Shown here piece after piece: positions 44,026-53,189 of a stretch of 64,000 nt of DNA (positions within the stretch are counted from its first letter, which is position 1; each line of letters begins with the position of its first letter). Under the pieces are notes generated by a model. It was not told the DNA's origin. It searched no databases and saw only the letters and a list, made by a program, of their open reading frames with translations. Made by a program: the position numbers and the translations under genes. The DNA is from G963665085 sp963665085 (GTDB lineage: Bacteria; Bacteroidota; Bacteroidia; Bacteroidales; JAAAOM01): contig CAXXXS010000001.1 in the NCBI GenBank assembly GCA_963665085.2, positions 2,170,001 to 2,234,000 on the forward strand, read 5' to 3'.

Positions 44026-45093
44026 CTATAGTTTAAATGATAATAATACTGGATTATGATCTGAATTTGAAAAGTTTAAATCAATAGTCCGAACTTCTAA
44101 TGTTTCAATATTTGGAGATAGTAGAAAAAAATCTATTACTGTAGTTAATGTTTTTTCTTTTTCAAACGGGGTTTTTACTCGTCTATTTGTTGGAATTGTA
44201 TTTGTATAACACCATTTCCAATCTTCTGGTAAAAAATCTTCAGGAATCTCTTTGAAATTTTCATTATCAAAAAGGTATCCATTAAAGCCCGAGGAGAAGT
44301 TTGGAGGAGATTGATTCCAGTCGCCACCAACTACAATATAATTTCCTTTTTGATATTCTGCCAAAATAAAAGACTTTAAATAATTCATTTGTTCATCGCG
44401 AAGAGAACCGTCGTCGTAGGCAGAATTATGAGTATTTATTATAACAAGTTCTTTTTGATTTTTTAATTTATATCTGGCAACAAGAAAACATCGATCCAGC
44501 ATAAACAGATTTTTGGGCCAGGAATAATTTCCCGGAAAAGAAAACCGTTCAACTTTAGCTGGTTGTTCCTTGCTTAGGCTTAATAATCCTGAAGATACTT
44601 TACCCATTGGATTGGTCGGTGGTAAAGGAACAAATGCCACTTTATAATTGTATGCAAAATCTGAATAATAATTTGGCAATAAACTCTCTATAACATTAAC
44701 CTCATCATGAGAATAACTTCGCTTTGATTTCTTATCTACCTCCTGTAAAAGGATAAAATCAGCTTCCTTTTGTTCTTTCAGAAAAACTGAAATCTCCTGA
44801 ATATTTTTTTTCACTGTTTCATCATCGGGTCGAACTTTTTTTCCTCCATCATAAAAAAAATCCATTTCAGAACTAAGTCCGGCATATCCTATATTCCAAA
44901 TTAGAACAGAAAATATTGAATCAGATATTAATGGAGTGTTTTCAACCTGCGAGATTAACTCTACTTCATCAGGTTTATAATCAGTTATTGTTGCAGTTGA
45001 AATAAGAAATATAAACGGTATAATGATTATTATTAAAATTAGGACTATAATTTTTAAGGCTCGCATTGATTTATTCTTTGTTCTAAATAGCAC
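44026..45093 (-). CDS. Membrane-anchored endonuclease/exonuclease/phosphatase family protein
   Basis: A 355-residue EEP-fold protein. One N-terminal TM helix (about 12-32), then SVLIWNIGYAGLSSEMDFFY (about 62-81, the conserved Asn/Asp start of the fold), FILLQEVDKKSKRSY (metal-binding Glu), VIINTHNSAYDDGS, VVGGDWNQSP (catalytic Asp-x-Asn) and a final NSDHNPVLLSFKL (Asp-His). The active site is complete. Such anchored members may act on phospholipids, inositol phosphates or extracellular DNA. First gene of a two-gene unit with the acylase. Confidence 0.87.
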   Translation of the reverse strand: MLFRTKNKSMRALKIIVLILIIIIIPFIFLISTATITDYKPDEVELISQVENTPLISDSIFSVLIWNIGYAGLSSEMDFFYDGGKKVRPDDETVKKNIQEISVFLKEQKEADFILLQEVDKKSKRSYSHDEVNVIESLLPNYYSDFAYNYKVAFVPLPPTNPMGKVSSGLLSLSKEQPAKVERFSFPGNYSWPKNLFMLDRCFLVARYKLKNQKELVIINTHNSAYDDGSLRDEQMNYLKSFILAEYQKGNYIVVGGDWNQSPPNFSSGFNGYLFDNENFKEIPEDFLPEDWKWCYTNTIPTNRRVKTPFEKEKTLTTVIDFFLLSPNIETLEVRTIDLNFSNSDHNPVLLSFKL

Positions 45094-45154
45094 ATTTCAG
45101 CATCACTAAAGTATTAATTTTTTCTTATTTTCGGGTAACCTAATTTCTCATATA

Positions 45155-46492
45155 ATGAATGCAAAAAAACTTCTTGTCTTTTTAAGCTTTTCCGTTTTTA
45201 TACTAAGCTTGACAAATGCTCAGAATGATTCCATTCAAAAACAAGAAAAAATAAAAACAGGACTTACGTTAGGTGCAGTTCCTGCTATCGCCTTTGATAG
45301 TGATATAGGTTTTAAGTATGGTCTTGTAACTAATTTTTATCATTTTGGTGATGGTAGTTCATACCCTAATTATAAACACTCTTTGTTCCTTGAATGGTCG
45401 AGAACAACTAAAGGAAGTGGAATAAATGAAATTTTATTTGATTCGGATCACCTGATACCCAAAACCCGGGTAACAGCAGAGTTTAATATATTAACCGAAC
45501 AAGCACTTGATTTTTATGGGTTCAATGGTTACAATGCACCATATAATAAAAACTATATTGATGAGAACAACAACGATTATATTTCCAGGTTATATTATAG
45601 GTATGACAGACGTTTAACACGTTTTCGTACTGAATTTCTGGGAAATATTATTGACAAAAAATTACGTTGGGTTGCCGGATATGCTTTTTATGGTGTGAAA
45701 GTAGATTCTGTTGATGTGGACAAACTCAACAAAGGAAAAGATGAAGAAGACAAACTCCCTTATACAAATGGTGGATTATATGGTCAGTATGTTGACTGGG
45801 GATTCATTCCGGAGGAACAAAAAAATGGAGGAAATACCAATCTCTTAAAATTGGGGCTTGTTTACGATACCCGGGATAATGAAGCCAATAGTATGAAAGG
45901 TATGTGGACAACATTACAATTTGTTCTTGCACCATCCTTTCTGGGGAATGATTATTCTTTCTCAAAACTTGTGTTAACCCACAGGCAATACTTTACATTA
46001 AAACCAAAAGTATTAAGCTTTGCCTACCGGGTTAGTTATCAGGATAAAATTAGCGGCGATATTCCTTTTTATATGCTGCCCCTCCTTTTCAACAGTGGCC
46101 CGATTAAAACAAGAGATGGCCTTGGAGGAGCAAAAACAATGCGCGGTGTTTTAAGAAACCGGATTGTTGGCGAGGACTATTTATACGGAAATTTTGAGTT
46201 GAGATACAAAGTAATCCGAAGAGTAATTCTAAACCAGAATTTCTATTTTGCATTGGCACCATTTTTAGATTGGGGTATGGTAACAGGTAAATATGAGCTG
46301 CCGAATAATTTAAGTACAGAGGCTATATCTTATTTAAGCCAGGGAGAAAAAGAAAAGCTTCATTTAAGTTCCGGACTGGGAACTTATTTTACTCTAAACG
46401 ATAATTTTATTGTTGCTATAAACTATGGAATCGCCTTCGATAAAAGAGATGGAGACAATGGACTGTATATTGGATTAGGATTTTTGTATTAG
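45155..46492 (+). CDS. Outer-membrane beta-barrel protein of the Omp85/BamA-like type
   Basis: A 445-residue protein with a signal peptide (about 1-22, cleaved near TNAQN). The rest alternates hydrophobic and polar residues as in beta strands, with NLLKLGLVYDTRDNEANSMK (about 232-251) and the barrel C-terminus GDNGLYIGLGFLY ending in an aromatic residue plus the preceding pattern expected for Bam-dependent insertion. There are no POTRA repeats, so it corresponds to a barrel-only member of the bacterial surface antigen family. Cargo unknown. A -7-like TATTTTCG lies about 20-30 bases upstream of the start. It is divergent from the EEP gene. Confidence 0.8.
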   Translation: MNAKKLLVFLSFSVFILSLTNAQNDSIQKQEKIKTGLTLGAVPAIAFDSDIGFKYGLVTNFYHFGDGSSYPNYKHSLFLEWSRTTKGSGINEILFDSDHLIPKTRVTAEFNILTEQALDFYGFNGYNAPYNKNYIDENNNDYISRLYYRYDRRLTRFRTEFLGNIIDKKLRWVAGYAFYGVKVDSVDVDKLNKGKDEEDKLPYTNGGLYGQYVDWGFIPEEQKNGGNTNLLKLGLVYDTRDNEANSMKGMWTTLQFVLAPSFLGNDYSFSKLVLTHRQYFTLKPKVLSFAYRVSYQDKISGDIPFYMLPLLFNSGPIKTRDGLGGAKTMRGVLRNRIVGEDYLYGNFELRYKVIRRVILNQNFYFALAPFLDWGMVTGKYELPNNLSTEAISYLSQGEKEKLHLSSGLGTYFTLNDNFIVAINYGIAFDKRDGDNGLYIGLGFLY

Positions 46493-46524
46493 GATTCTAA
46501 ATCAACGAATTATTCATCCTTGAA

Positions 46525-46818
46525 ATGCAATATGGTGAAATAAAACAATTGGCCAGAAGTCTTCGTCAAAGTATGACCAGGGAAGAGAAGCTAATGTGGT
46601 TCATTCTAAGAAACCGAAAATTTAAGGGTGAAAAATTTAATCGCCACGAACATAAACTAATTCTTGAACTTAATGGCAAAATTCATGATTATCAAAAAGA
46701 GCACGATAAAAATCGCGATATGATTATGACAGAAAAAAGTCTAAATGTTTTGAGAATTAGGAATCAGGAATTAACAAATATGACGTCTGTATTAAATAAA
46801 ATTGAATTTTATTTTTAA
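46525..46818 (+). pseudogene. DUF559 (Vsr-like endonuclease fold) gene with internal deletion
   Basis: 97 residues. The N-terminal RSLRQSMTREEKLMWFILRN matches DUF559, and KLILELNGKIHDYQKEHDKN matches the second core strand, but the roughly 13 residues expected between KFNR and HEHK (the stretch with the family's catalytic DF, as in YIVDFYC) are missing. The reading frame is kept. Without the Asp the nuclease should be inactive, so I treat it as a decayed or repurposed copy. It lies 33 bases after the outer-membrane gene and is followed by hairpin repeats of the kind often seen near such genes. Confidence 0.7.
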
Positions 46819-46830
46819 TACTCTCCCCTC

Positions 46831-46872
46831 ATTCAGCAAAGCTGAATATTTCCCCTCTCTTAAAAGAGAGGG
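46831..46872. repeat. Double hairpin, also a possible bidirectional terminator
   Basis: ATTCAGC-AAA-GCTGAAT (46831-46847) and CCCTCTCTT-AA-AAGAGAGGG (46853-46872) are perfect hairpins 5 bases apart. The second resembles the hairpin at 69-87. They lie between the convergent DUF559 and GH13 genes. There is no strong T run, so they are more likely a dispersed repeat than a designed terminator. Confidence 0.6.
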
Positions 46873-46950
46873 ACAGATTAGAACGTAAGTTTAATCAGGG
46901 TGAGTAGAATTGTTGAAAATTATATTTTTATACAACTTTTTAAAATATTA

Positions 46951-48234
46951 CTATCCCTTTCTAACATACACCATATATTCAAAAGGATCGAGTATTAAGC
47001 TATCGAATCCATAAAATTCTCTTTCTGCTCCAGAAAAATATTCTGTATATTCTCCTTTGTGATTTGCATCTTTAACAATCAATTTTTGAAGTTCATTTGA
47101 AAAATTTAAAGCTACAAAAACCAGACTGTCATCTTTTTTTCTCAGGAAACAGAATACTTTTTCGTCATTCGAAGTATTTACCCATTGAATACTTTCATTG
47201 TAATTATCATTCCATAAAGCAGGGGTGTTTGTTTTTAAATCAACTAGCTTCTGGTAAAAATCTGATAAATCACAGTCTCCAAACCAGTCAATCTCGTCCT
47301 TGTCAAAAAACTTAAGACGCTTATTAAAACCAACTTCCTGTCCACTATATATTAAAGGCATTCCAGGAACAGTAAAACTCAATACCGCAAATGTATTGGT
47401 TGCTCTTCCCATTCGCTCTGATTCTGAACCATTCCACGAATTCTCATCATGATTGGTTATAAACTGCATCATAATGGTTTTAGGCGGAAAATCTCTACGA
47501 ACTTTTTCAAACCAGGGAAGTAAATCATATGCTTTGCTTTCGTTTCTTACGATACCATTCATAATCTTATGAAATTTTGATGCATAAGACATATCAAAAG
47601 CAATTTCATTTAAACCCGGGTTCTCGGCTTCTGCCAACATAAAAACAGGTTTTACAGCCTCCATCTGTTTTCTTGCTTCATTCCAAAATGGCGTTGGGAC
47701 TAAATCTGCTACATCACAGCGAAATCCATCGACATCTGCTTGTTCTATCCAGAATTTCATAGAATCAATCATATATTGCCAAAGCTCTTTATTATCATAA
47801 TTCAAATCAGCAACGTCTTCCCAATCAAAAGGAGCCAGTATATTACCCTGGCTATCCTGCATATAATATTCAGGATGAGAATTGATCAGATGGTTATCCC
47901 ACGATGTGTGATTTGCAACCCAGTCAATTAATACAAACATACCCAGGGTATGAATTTCTTTAACTAAATCCACAAAATCCTCTAAAGTTCCAAACTCAGG
48001 ATTTATGGCCCTATAATCACTTATTGAATAATAACTGCCCAGAGTCCCTTTTCTTTCAAGCTTGCCAATTGGATAAATAGGCATAAACCACAAAACGCTA
48101 ACACCCAGTTGTTTTAACCTGGGTAGGTGCTCCTTAAATGCAGCGAAAGTTCCTTTTTTAGTGTATTGTCTGACATTTACTTCATAAATTACTGCCTTTG
48201 TTACCCAATTTGGGTAGTTAAAAGTTGAACTCAT
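46951..48234 (-). CDS. Alpha-amylase family (GH13) glycoside hydrolase
   Basis: A 427-residue cytosolic enzyme (no signal peptide). All four GH13 motifs are seen: DWVANHTSWDN (about 119-129), DGFRCDVADLVP with the nucleophile Asp (about 172-183), FMLAEAEN with the acid/base Glu (about 199-206) and FITNHDENSW with the stabilising Asp (about 262-271). The C-terminal beta domain starts near 350. Substrate is an alpha-glucan or maltodextrin; the lack of export suggests glycogen or imported oligosaccharide use. Single gene, divergent from the TPR gene. Confidence 0.93.
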   Translation of the reverse strand: MSSTFNYPNWVTKAVIYEVNVRQYTKKGTFAAFKEHLPRLKQLGVSVLWFMPIYPIGKLERKGTLGSYYSISDYRAINPEFGTLEDFVDLVKEIHTLGMFVLIDWVANHTSWDNHLINSHPEYYMQDSQGNILAPFDWEDVADLNYDNKELWQYMIDSMKFWIEQADVDGFRCDVADLVPTPFWNEARKQMEAVKPVFMLAEAENPGLNEIAFDMSYASKFHKIMNGIVRNESKAYDLLPWFEKVRRDFPPKTIMMQFITNHDENSWNGSESERMGRATNTFAVLSFTVPGMPLIYSGQEVGFNKRLKFFDKDEIDWFGDCDLSDFYQKLVDLKTNTPALWNDNYNESIQWVNTSNDEKVFCFLRKKDDSLVFVALNFSNELQKLIVKDANHKGEYTEYFSGAEREFYGFDSLILDPFEYMVYVRKG

Positions 48235-48246
48235 TGGTATTGTATT

Positions 48247-48275
48247 TTGATTAATTTCACTAAATTTAATCTTTG
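48247..48275 (+). promoter_or_regulatory. Possible promoter of the TPR gene
   Basis: TTG at 48247-48249 is followed after 17 bases by TAATCTTTG (48267-48275), a one-base-longer variant of TAnnTTTG. It lies about 40 bases before the start codon. Confidence 0.35.
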
Positions 48276-48316
48276 TGTAATTTCACATTAATAAAATTAC
48301 GTTATTCTACCGTGTA

Positions 48317-49246
48317 ATGAGATATTTAATCTTAAAATCTATCTTAATTTTTTTTACAGGGACATTAATTGCCCAAGGAGACTACAATACAAAAATTGAA
48401 GCTGGTAATATGAAAGTTCAAAGTGGTGACTATTATGGGGCCCTTGATATTTTCACCGAAGCTTCCTCAATTTCACCTGATAGGCCAGAAGCTTATGTCG
48501 GTCTTGCAAAAGCAAAAAGCAAACTAAATGAATATGAAACAGCCTTAAAGGATATTGAACATGCAATAGAATTAGATCCCGGTTATGTTGAATCATGGAT
48601 ATTAAGTGGTGAGATTAAAGTACAAATGAAAAATTACGATGAGGCTTTAAGTGATTATGATAAAGCTTTAGAAGTTAGTCCTGATAATGATGATGCAATA
48701 AAAAATAAAATATTGGTTTTGCTTCTTTTGGATGATAAAAAAACTGCATCAAAATTATTGGATAATAGCTTAAAAGACAATCCTGAATATTGGGGGTATT
48801 ATTATGCCAGAGGTGTTATGCAAAATTCCGATGGCAAGTTCTCAAAAGCCCTGGAAGATTTTGATCAAGCCCTTTCATTAAATCCTGATAATAAATTTGA
48901 TATATCGATAAACAGAGGTTTTACAAATCTTCGATTATTAAATTATACGGACGCTTTAAATGATTTTAATGCTGCATTGGAGGAAGATCCTACTAATGCA
49001 GGGGCATATCACAGTCGAGCAAGGACTCACTATCTTCTCGAAGATTATAGTTCAGCCATTCATGATTTTAACGAATGTCTGGATAGAAACGAAGACAATC
49101 CGGTAGTTTATTACGATCTGGGAATGGCTTATCTTAAAATGGAAGATTTAAACAATGCATGTAAAAACTTCCAGATTTCCTGCCAACAAGGGAACAAGAA
49201 TGCCTGCAAAAAAATTCTTTTTGAATGCACGAAAGATTTGAATTAG
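48317..49246 (+). CDS. Exported TPR-repeat protein
   Basis: A 309-residue protein with a signal peptide (about 1-20, cut near IAQGD), followed by about seven tetratricopeptide repeats (for example NEYETALKDIEHAIELDPGY, about 75-94, and FSKALEDFDQALSLNPDNKF, about 175-194). The end has a Cys-rich Sel1-like closing repeat (CKNFQISCQQGNKNACKKIL). It is a periplasmic scaffold of unknown partners. The start codon is 26 bases after a predicted transcription start. Confidence 0.85.
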   Translation: MRYLILKSILIFFTGTLIAQGDYNTKIEAGNMKVQSGDYYGALDIFTEASSISPDRPEAYVGLAKAKSKLNEYETALKDIEHAIELDPGYVESWILSGEIKVQMKNYDEALSDYDKALEVSPDNDDAIKNKILVLLLLDDKKTASKLLDNSLKDNPEYWGYYYARGVMQNSDGKFSKALEDFDQALSLNPDNKFDISINRGFTNLRLLNYTDALNDFNAALEEDPTNAGAYHSRARTHYLLEDYSSAIHDFNECLDRNEDNPVVYYDLGMAYLKMEDLNNACKNFQISCQQGNKNACKKILFECTKDLN

Positions 49247-49352
49247 GTGCCATTTTTATCTTATTGAACCTCGTATTGACTAACGTATATTTTTTTATTA
49301 GGACTAGTGTTCACGCACTTTTTACTTTTTCTAATTTTCCTATATTTACCCT

Positions 49353-51305
49353 GTGAGCATGCAGGTAGACATATCAGTCGTAATTGTTAATTATAATGTA
49401 AAGCATTTTATTGAGCAATGCTTGCATTCTGTATATAAAGCAGCAAAAAATTTCACTATTGAAGTTTTTGTTGTTGACAATAATTCTGTTGATGGTTCAT
49501 GCCCTCTTATCAAACAAAAATTTCCACAGGTAAAACTTATTGAAAACAAAGACAACGCAGGTTTTTCTAAAGCAAATAATCAGGCAATCCATCAATCAAA
49601 TGGCAAATATGTACTGATACTAAATCCTGATACAGTTTTACAGGAAAACACCCTGCAAGTATGTTTCGGTTTTATGGAAGAACATCCGGAAGCAGGTTCT
49701 TCCACTGTTATGATGATTGATGGAAAAGGAAATTTCCTGCCCGAATCCAAAAGAGGGTTGCCAACTCCCAGGGTATCTTTTTTTAAAATATTTGGACTAA
49801 CAGCATTATTCCCAAAATCAAAAATATTTGGGAGATATTATTTAGGGCATCTTAGTAAAGAAAAAAATGCAGAAATTGAAATTCTTCCCGGAGCTTACAT
49901 GTTTGTGAAAAAAGAAACCTTTGATAAAGTAGGTGCTTTTGATGAGAATTTTTTTATGTATGGAGAAGACATTGATTTATCGTATAGGATTATAAAAGGA
50001 GGCTATAAGAACTATTATATTGCTGACACAAAAATTATCCACTACAAAGGAGAGAGTACAAAAAAAGGGAGCTTCAACTATGTGCTTATTTTCTATACCG
50101 CAATGATAATTTTTGCAAAAAAACATTTTGCAAAAAAGAATGCTCAACTATATATCTTCTTTATAAATCTGGCAATTTATCTGAGGGCATTTCTGTCTTT
50201 ATTAAAAAGGATATGGGTCAAAACTATACTCCCTATTCTCGATATTGGAATTACTTATTTAGGCCTTTTCCTTTTTATTCCGCTTTGGGGAAAGCATCAT
50301 TTCAGCGAGCCCGACTATTATCCACCTGACTTTTTATATGTTGTCGTTCCTTCATATGTTTTGGTTTGGTTTTTTGCCATTCTCTTATCTGGAGGTTATT
50401 CTCAACCAATAAAACCGTTAAAAGTTTTTCGAGGAATAATTGCAGGAACATTTTTTATTTTAATGGGGTATGCATTACTTCCCGAGAGTATGAGATATTC
50501 CAGGATTCTTATCATCTTCGGAGGTATCTGGGCTTTATTTGGAGCTCTATTAATAAGAGGACTTTTTTCTCTTTTAAATTTCTCCTGGTTAAAAATCAAC
50601 TTTCTTGAGGCAAACAAAAAAATCCTTATTGTTGCCAATATTGACGAATCCAGAAGAATAGTGAATATAATACAACATGCAGATATAAAATCTGATATTG
50701 TGGGGAGGATAGCTATTGATAACAACACCCAGGATTCAATTGGGAAGATAGAACAATTGGAAGAAGTTGTCAGGGTAAATAAAATTGACGAAATAGTTTT
50801 TGGTTCCGAATCCATGGAGTCTGAACATATCATCCAGCATATGCTGAAATTCTCGAATCAGAATGTTGATTTCAAGATAGCTCCACCTGAGAGTTTTTCT
50901 ATCATTGGCAGTAACTCAATAAATACAGCAGGTGAATTATATACCGTTAACATTGAGTCGATTGGAAAACCTATAAATAAAATTAAAAAAAGACTATTTG
51001 ACGTTTCTTCCGGAATTATATTTTTTATTTTATCACCGATTTTGGTCTTGCTGAACAAAAAAGGATTTTTTAAGCGCCTTTTTTTAGTAATTATTGGAAA
51101 AAAAACATGGGTAGGCTACATACAAAATGATAATAATATAAAAAATCTTCCACCTCTAAAAGAAGCAATTTTACAACTGCCGGTTATAACATTAAACACT
51201 GGTTATAAAGACTTAAACCCATCAAAAATCAATATCGCATATGCTAAAAACTATAGGTTTTTTACTGATTTTAAGATACTGTTGCAAAACTTTAGAGGCA
51301 TTTAG
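49353..51305 (+). CDS. Family 2 glycosyltransferase fused to a sugar-phosphate transferase-like membrane region
   Basis: 650 residues from a GTG start; an in-frame ATG two codons later is equally possible. Residues 5-245 are a GT2 rhamnosyl-type domain (VVDNNSVDGS, LILNPDTVLQ, FFMYGEDIDLSYRI). Residues 260-420 hold several TM helices, residues 425-520 a Rossmann-like part (KKILIVANIDESRRIVNIIQ), and the C-terminus (540-650) mirrors the polyprenyl-phosphate sugar-1-phosphate transferase pattern (KKRLFDVSSGIIFFILSPIL and YRFFTDFKILLQN) but lacks the usual catalytic PGITG core. It probably acts in surface-polysaccharide or glycan synthesis; the C-terminal part may be inactive. No other polysaccharide genes are nearby. 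Confidence 0.8.
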   Translation: MSMQVDISVVIVNYNVKHFIEQCLHSVYKAAKNFTIEVFVVDNNSVDGSCPLIKQKFPQVKLIENKDNAGFSKANNQAIHQSNGKYVLILNPDTVLQENTLQVCFGFMEEHPEAGSSTVMMIDGKGNFLPESKRGLPTPRVSFFKIFGLTALFPKSKIFGRYYLGHLSKEKNAEIEILPGAYMFVKKETFDKVGAFDENFFMYGEDIDLSYRIIKGGYKNYYIADTKIIHYKGESTKKGSFNYVLIFYTAMIIFAKKHFAKKNAQLYIFFINLAIYLRAFLSLLKRIWVKTILPILDIGITYLGLFLFIPLWGKHHFSEPDYYPPDFLYVVVPSYVLVWFFAILLSGGYSQPIKPLKVFRGIIAGTFFILMGYALLPESMRYSRILIIFGGIWALFGALLIRGLFSLLNFSWLKINFLEANKKILIVANIDESRRIVNIIQHADIKSDIVGRIAIDNNTQDSIGKIEQLEEVVRVNKIDEIVFGSESMESEHIIQHMLKFSNQNVDFKIAPPESFSIIGSNSINTAGELYTVNIESIGKPINKIKKRLFDVSSGIIFFILSPILVLLNKKGFFKRLFLVIIGKKTWVGYIQNDNNIKNLPPLKEAILQLPVITLNTGYKDLNPSKINIAYAKNYRFFTDFKILLQNFRGI

Positions 51306-51336
51306 CTTTTTAAACAATTCTAAAATTCTGTAGTTT

Positions 51337-51344
51337 TACCTTCG
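51337..51344 (+). promoter_or_regulatory. Possible -7 element of the E2 gene
   Basis: TACCTTCG is a one-base variant of TACCTTTG, the -7 seen before rpsL, and lies 17 bases before the E2 start. No -33 TTG is apparent. Confidence 0.4.
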
Positions 51345-51361
51345 AAAATCATAAGTTAATT

Positions 51362-52702
51362 ATGGGACTACTCGAAATAACATTGCCAGCCATGGGCGAA
51401 GGCATTACAGATGCCACTGTGATAAAATGGCTGGTTGAAGAAGGGGAAGAGGTAGAGAAAGATCAGGCTGTTGTTGAGATCGCAACAGACAAAGTTGACT
51501 CTGAAATTACTGCTCCAGAAGATGGAATCCTGAAAAATATTATTGCCCAGGAAGGAGATGTACCAAAAGTTGGTGAACTTCTTGCGATGCTTGAAACAGA
51601 TGCCGTAGATGATTCCACAACTGCTGGTAATGCTTTAATTGATGTTCCAACAACAATTGAAGAAAAAGAAGAAGGGCTAAAAAAACAACTGGCGAATGAA
51701 GCTGAAGTAGTTATTAAAACAGAAACTAAATTTGAAATTCCAGCGTACAAAAAAGACTTATCTAAAAAATTTATTTCTCCTTTCATTCGTCATCTGGCAA
51801 AAGAAAATAATATTAGTCTGAAAGAATTGTCTTCCATACAAGGAACCGGCATTGATGGAAACCTGGTTAAAGATGATTTACTCGCTTTTTTGAATAATAA
51901 ATCAAAGTCAGGAAACGGTAAACCAGAGAGTGAAAAAACAACTCAATCGTCAACCACTAAAGAAGTTGCCAGTAATGGTGAATCTACAAATGGGAGAATA
52001 GAAATTGTTGAAATGGATCGTATGCGTAAAATAATTGCGCAACACATGATCCATTCCGTACAAACATCTCCTCATGTAACTTCATTTGCAGAAGCGGATA
52101 TGACAAAGCTCGTTTCCTGGAGAAATAAATGGAAAAAGAAATTTCTTGAGAAACACGGTCAACGTTTAACATTTACCCCGCTATTTATTGAAGCAATAAA
52201 TAAATCCATTAAAGATTATCCCCTAATAAACAGTTCTGTTGACGGAGATAAAATTCTTATTAAAAAAGACATAAACATTGGCATGGCAACAGCGTTAACA
52301 AACGGAAACCTTATTGTACCAGTTATTAAAAATGCTGATATGCTTACCCTGCAAGGATTGGCCAGTAAAGTAAATGAACTTGCAGAAAGGGCAAGGATGA
52401 ACAAACTGAGCCCTTCTGAGGTGAAAGGCGGAACATTCACAATTACCAATATTGGTTCGTTTGGAAATACTACCGGAACTCCAATTATTAATCAGCCTGA
52501 AGTTGCCATTCTTGCAGTTGGATCAATCATAAGGAAACCGGCAGTAGTAAAAACAGAACATGGAGAAACGGTTGGTATCAGGGATATGATTACATTATCG
52601 TTGACTTATGACCACAGAGTAATTGATGGATCGCTGGGAGGTTTATTCCTTAAAAGGATTTCTGAATATCTTGAAAATTTCGATACTTCAAGAGAAATAT
52701 AG
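51362..52702 (+). CDS. 2-oxoacid dehydrogenase complex E2 (dihydrolipoyl acyltransferase)
   Basis: A 446-residue enzyme with one lipoyl domain (1-77; IATDKVDSEITAP with the lipoyl Lys near 43), a peripheral subunit-binding domain (about 134-172; ISPFIRHLAKENNISLKEL then GTGIDGNLVKDD) and a catalytic domain (about 215-446; SLTYDHRVIDGSLGG with the active His). It transfers acyl groups to CoA for pyruvate, branched-chain or 2-oxoglutarate substrates; single-lipoyl E2 with no E1/E3 neighbours cannot be assigned more closely, though branched-chain or pyruvate is likely. Apparently monocistronic. Confidence 0.92.
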   Translation: MGLLEITLPAMGEGITDATVIKWLVEEGEEVEKDQAVVEIATDKVDSEITAPEDGILKNIIAQEGDVPKVGELLAMLETDAVDDSTTAGNALIDVPTTIEEKEEGLKKQLANEAEVVIKTETKFEIPAYKKDLSKKFISPFIRHLAKENNISLKELSSIQGTGIDGNLVKDDLLAFLNNKSKSGNGKPESEKTTQSSTTKEVASNGESTNGRIEIVEMDRMRKIIAQHMIHSVQTSPHVTSFAEADMTKLVSWRNKWKKKFLEKHGQRLTFTPLFIEAINKSIKDYPLINSSVDGDKILIKKDINIGMATALTNGNLIVPVIKNADMLTLQGLASKVNELAERARMNKLSPSEVKGGTFTITNIGSFGNTTGTPIINQPEVAILAVGSIIRKPAVVKTEHGETVGIRDMITLSLTYDHRVIDGSLGGLFLKRISEYLENFDTSREI

Positions 52703-52795
52703 TGTTAATATTAATCACATATTAAATTTAATATTGAGGTAAGTTATTTATATCATTTTATTTAACTTGCAATTCAATATCTAAACCTTTAAACA

Positions 52796-53185
52796 ATGAG
52801 TTATTTCGAAAAAATAAAAGAATTTCTTACCGAACTGGAATACACCATCGTAAGTGAAGATTCTGCTGAAGAGTTGGTTATTGTTGAAAAAACAGATTCA
52901 GGAATCCAAAATCTGATGATTGACGCAGAAGATCCAATCCTGGTAATTGAATATCCTCTGTTAAAATTAAATAATTCAACAGATTCAATTTTATTAGAGC
53001 TGTTGAAAAAGAACAGGGATATTGTTCATGGGGCATTTGCAGTGACAGAAGATAACATGTTAATCTTTAGGGATACATTACAAATAGAAAATCTGGATAT
53101 CAATGAACTTGAAGGGACTCTAAATTCGTTGGAATTATTACTGGCAGAATTTGGATATCGTTTAATTGAAATCTCAAAAAACTGA
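52796..53185 (+). CDS. DUF2170 (YjfI-like) protein, copy 2
   Basis: A 129-residue paralogue of the protein at 14521-14916: LLKKNRDIVHGAFAVTEDN and IFRDTLQIENLDINELEGTL match block by block. It leads a plus-strand operon: DUF2170, PspA, DUF4178, exported Ser/Arg-rich protein, DUF350, aminopropyltransferase. This order follows E. coli yjfI-yjfJ-yjfK-yjfL-yjfM. The PspA start is 4 bases after its stop. I could not place a convincing promoter in 52703-52795. Confidence 0.85.
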   Translation: MSYFEKIKEFLTELEYTIVSEDSAEELVIVEKTDSGIQNLMIDAEDPILVIEYPLLKLNNSTDSILLELLKKNRDIVHGAFAVTEDNMLIFRDTLQIENLDINELEGTLNSLELLLAEFGYRLIEISKN

Positions 53186-53189
53186 AAAC

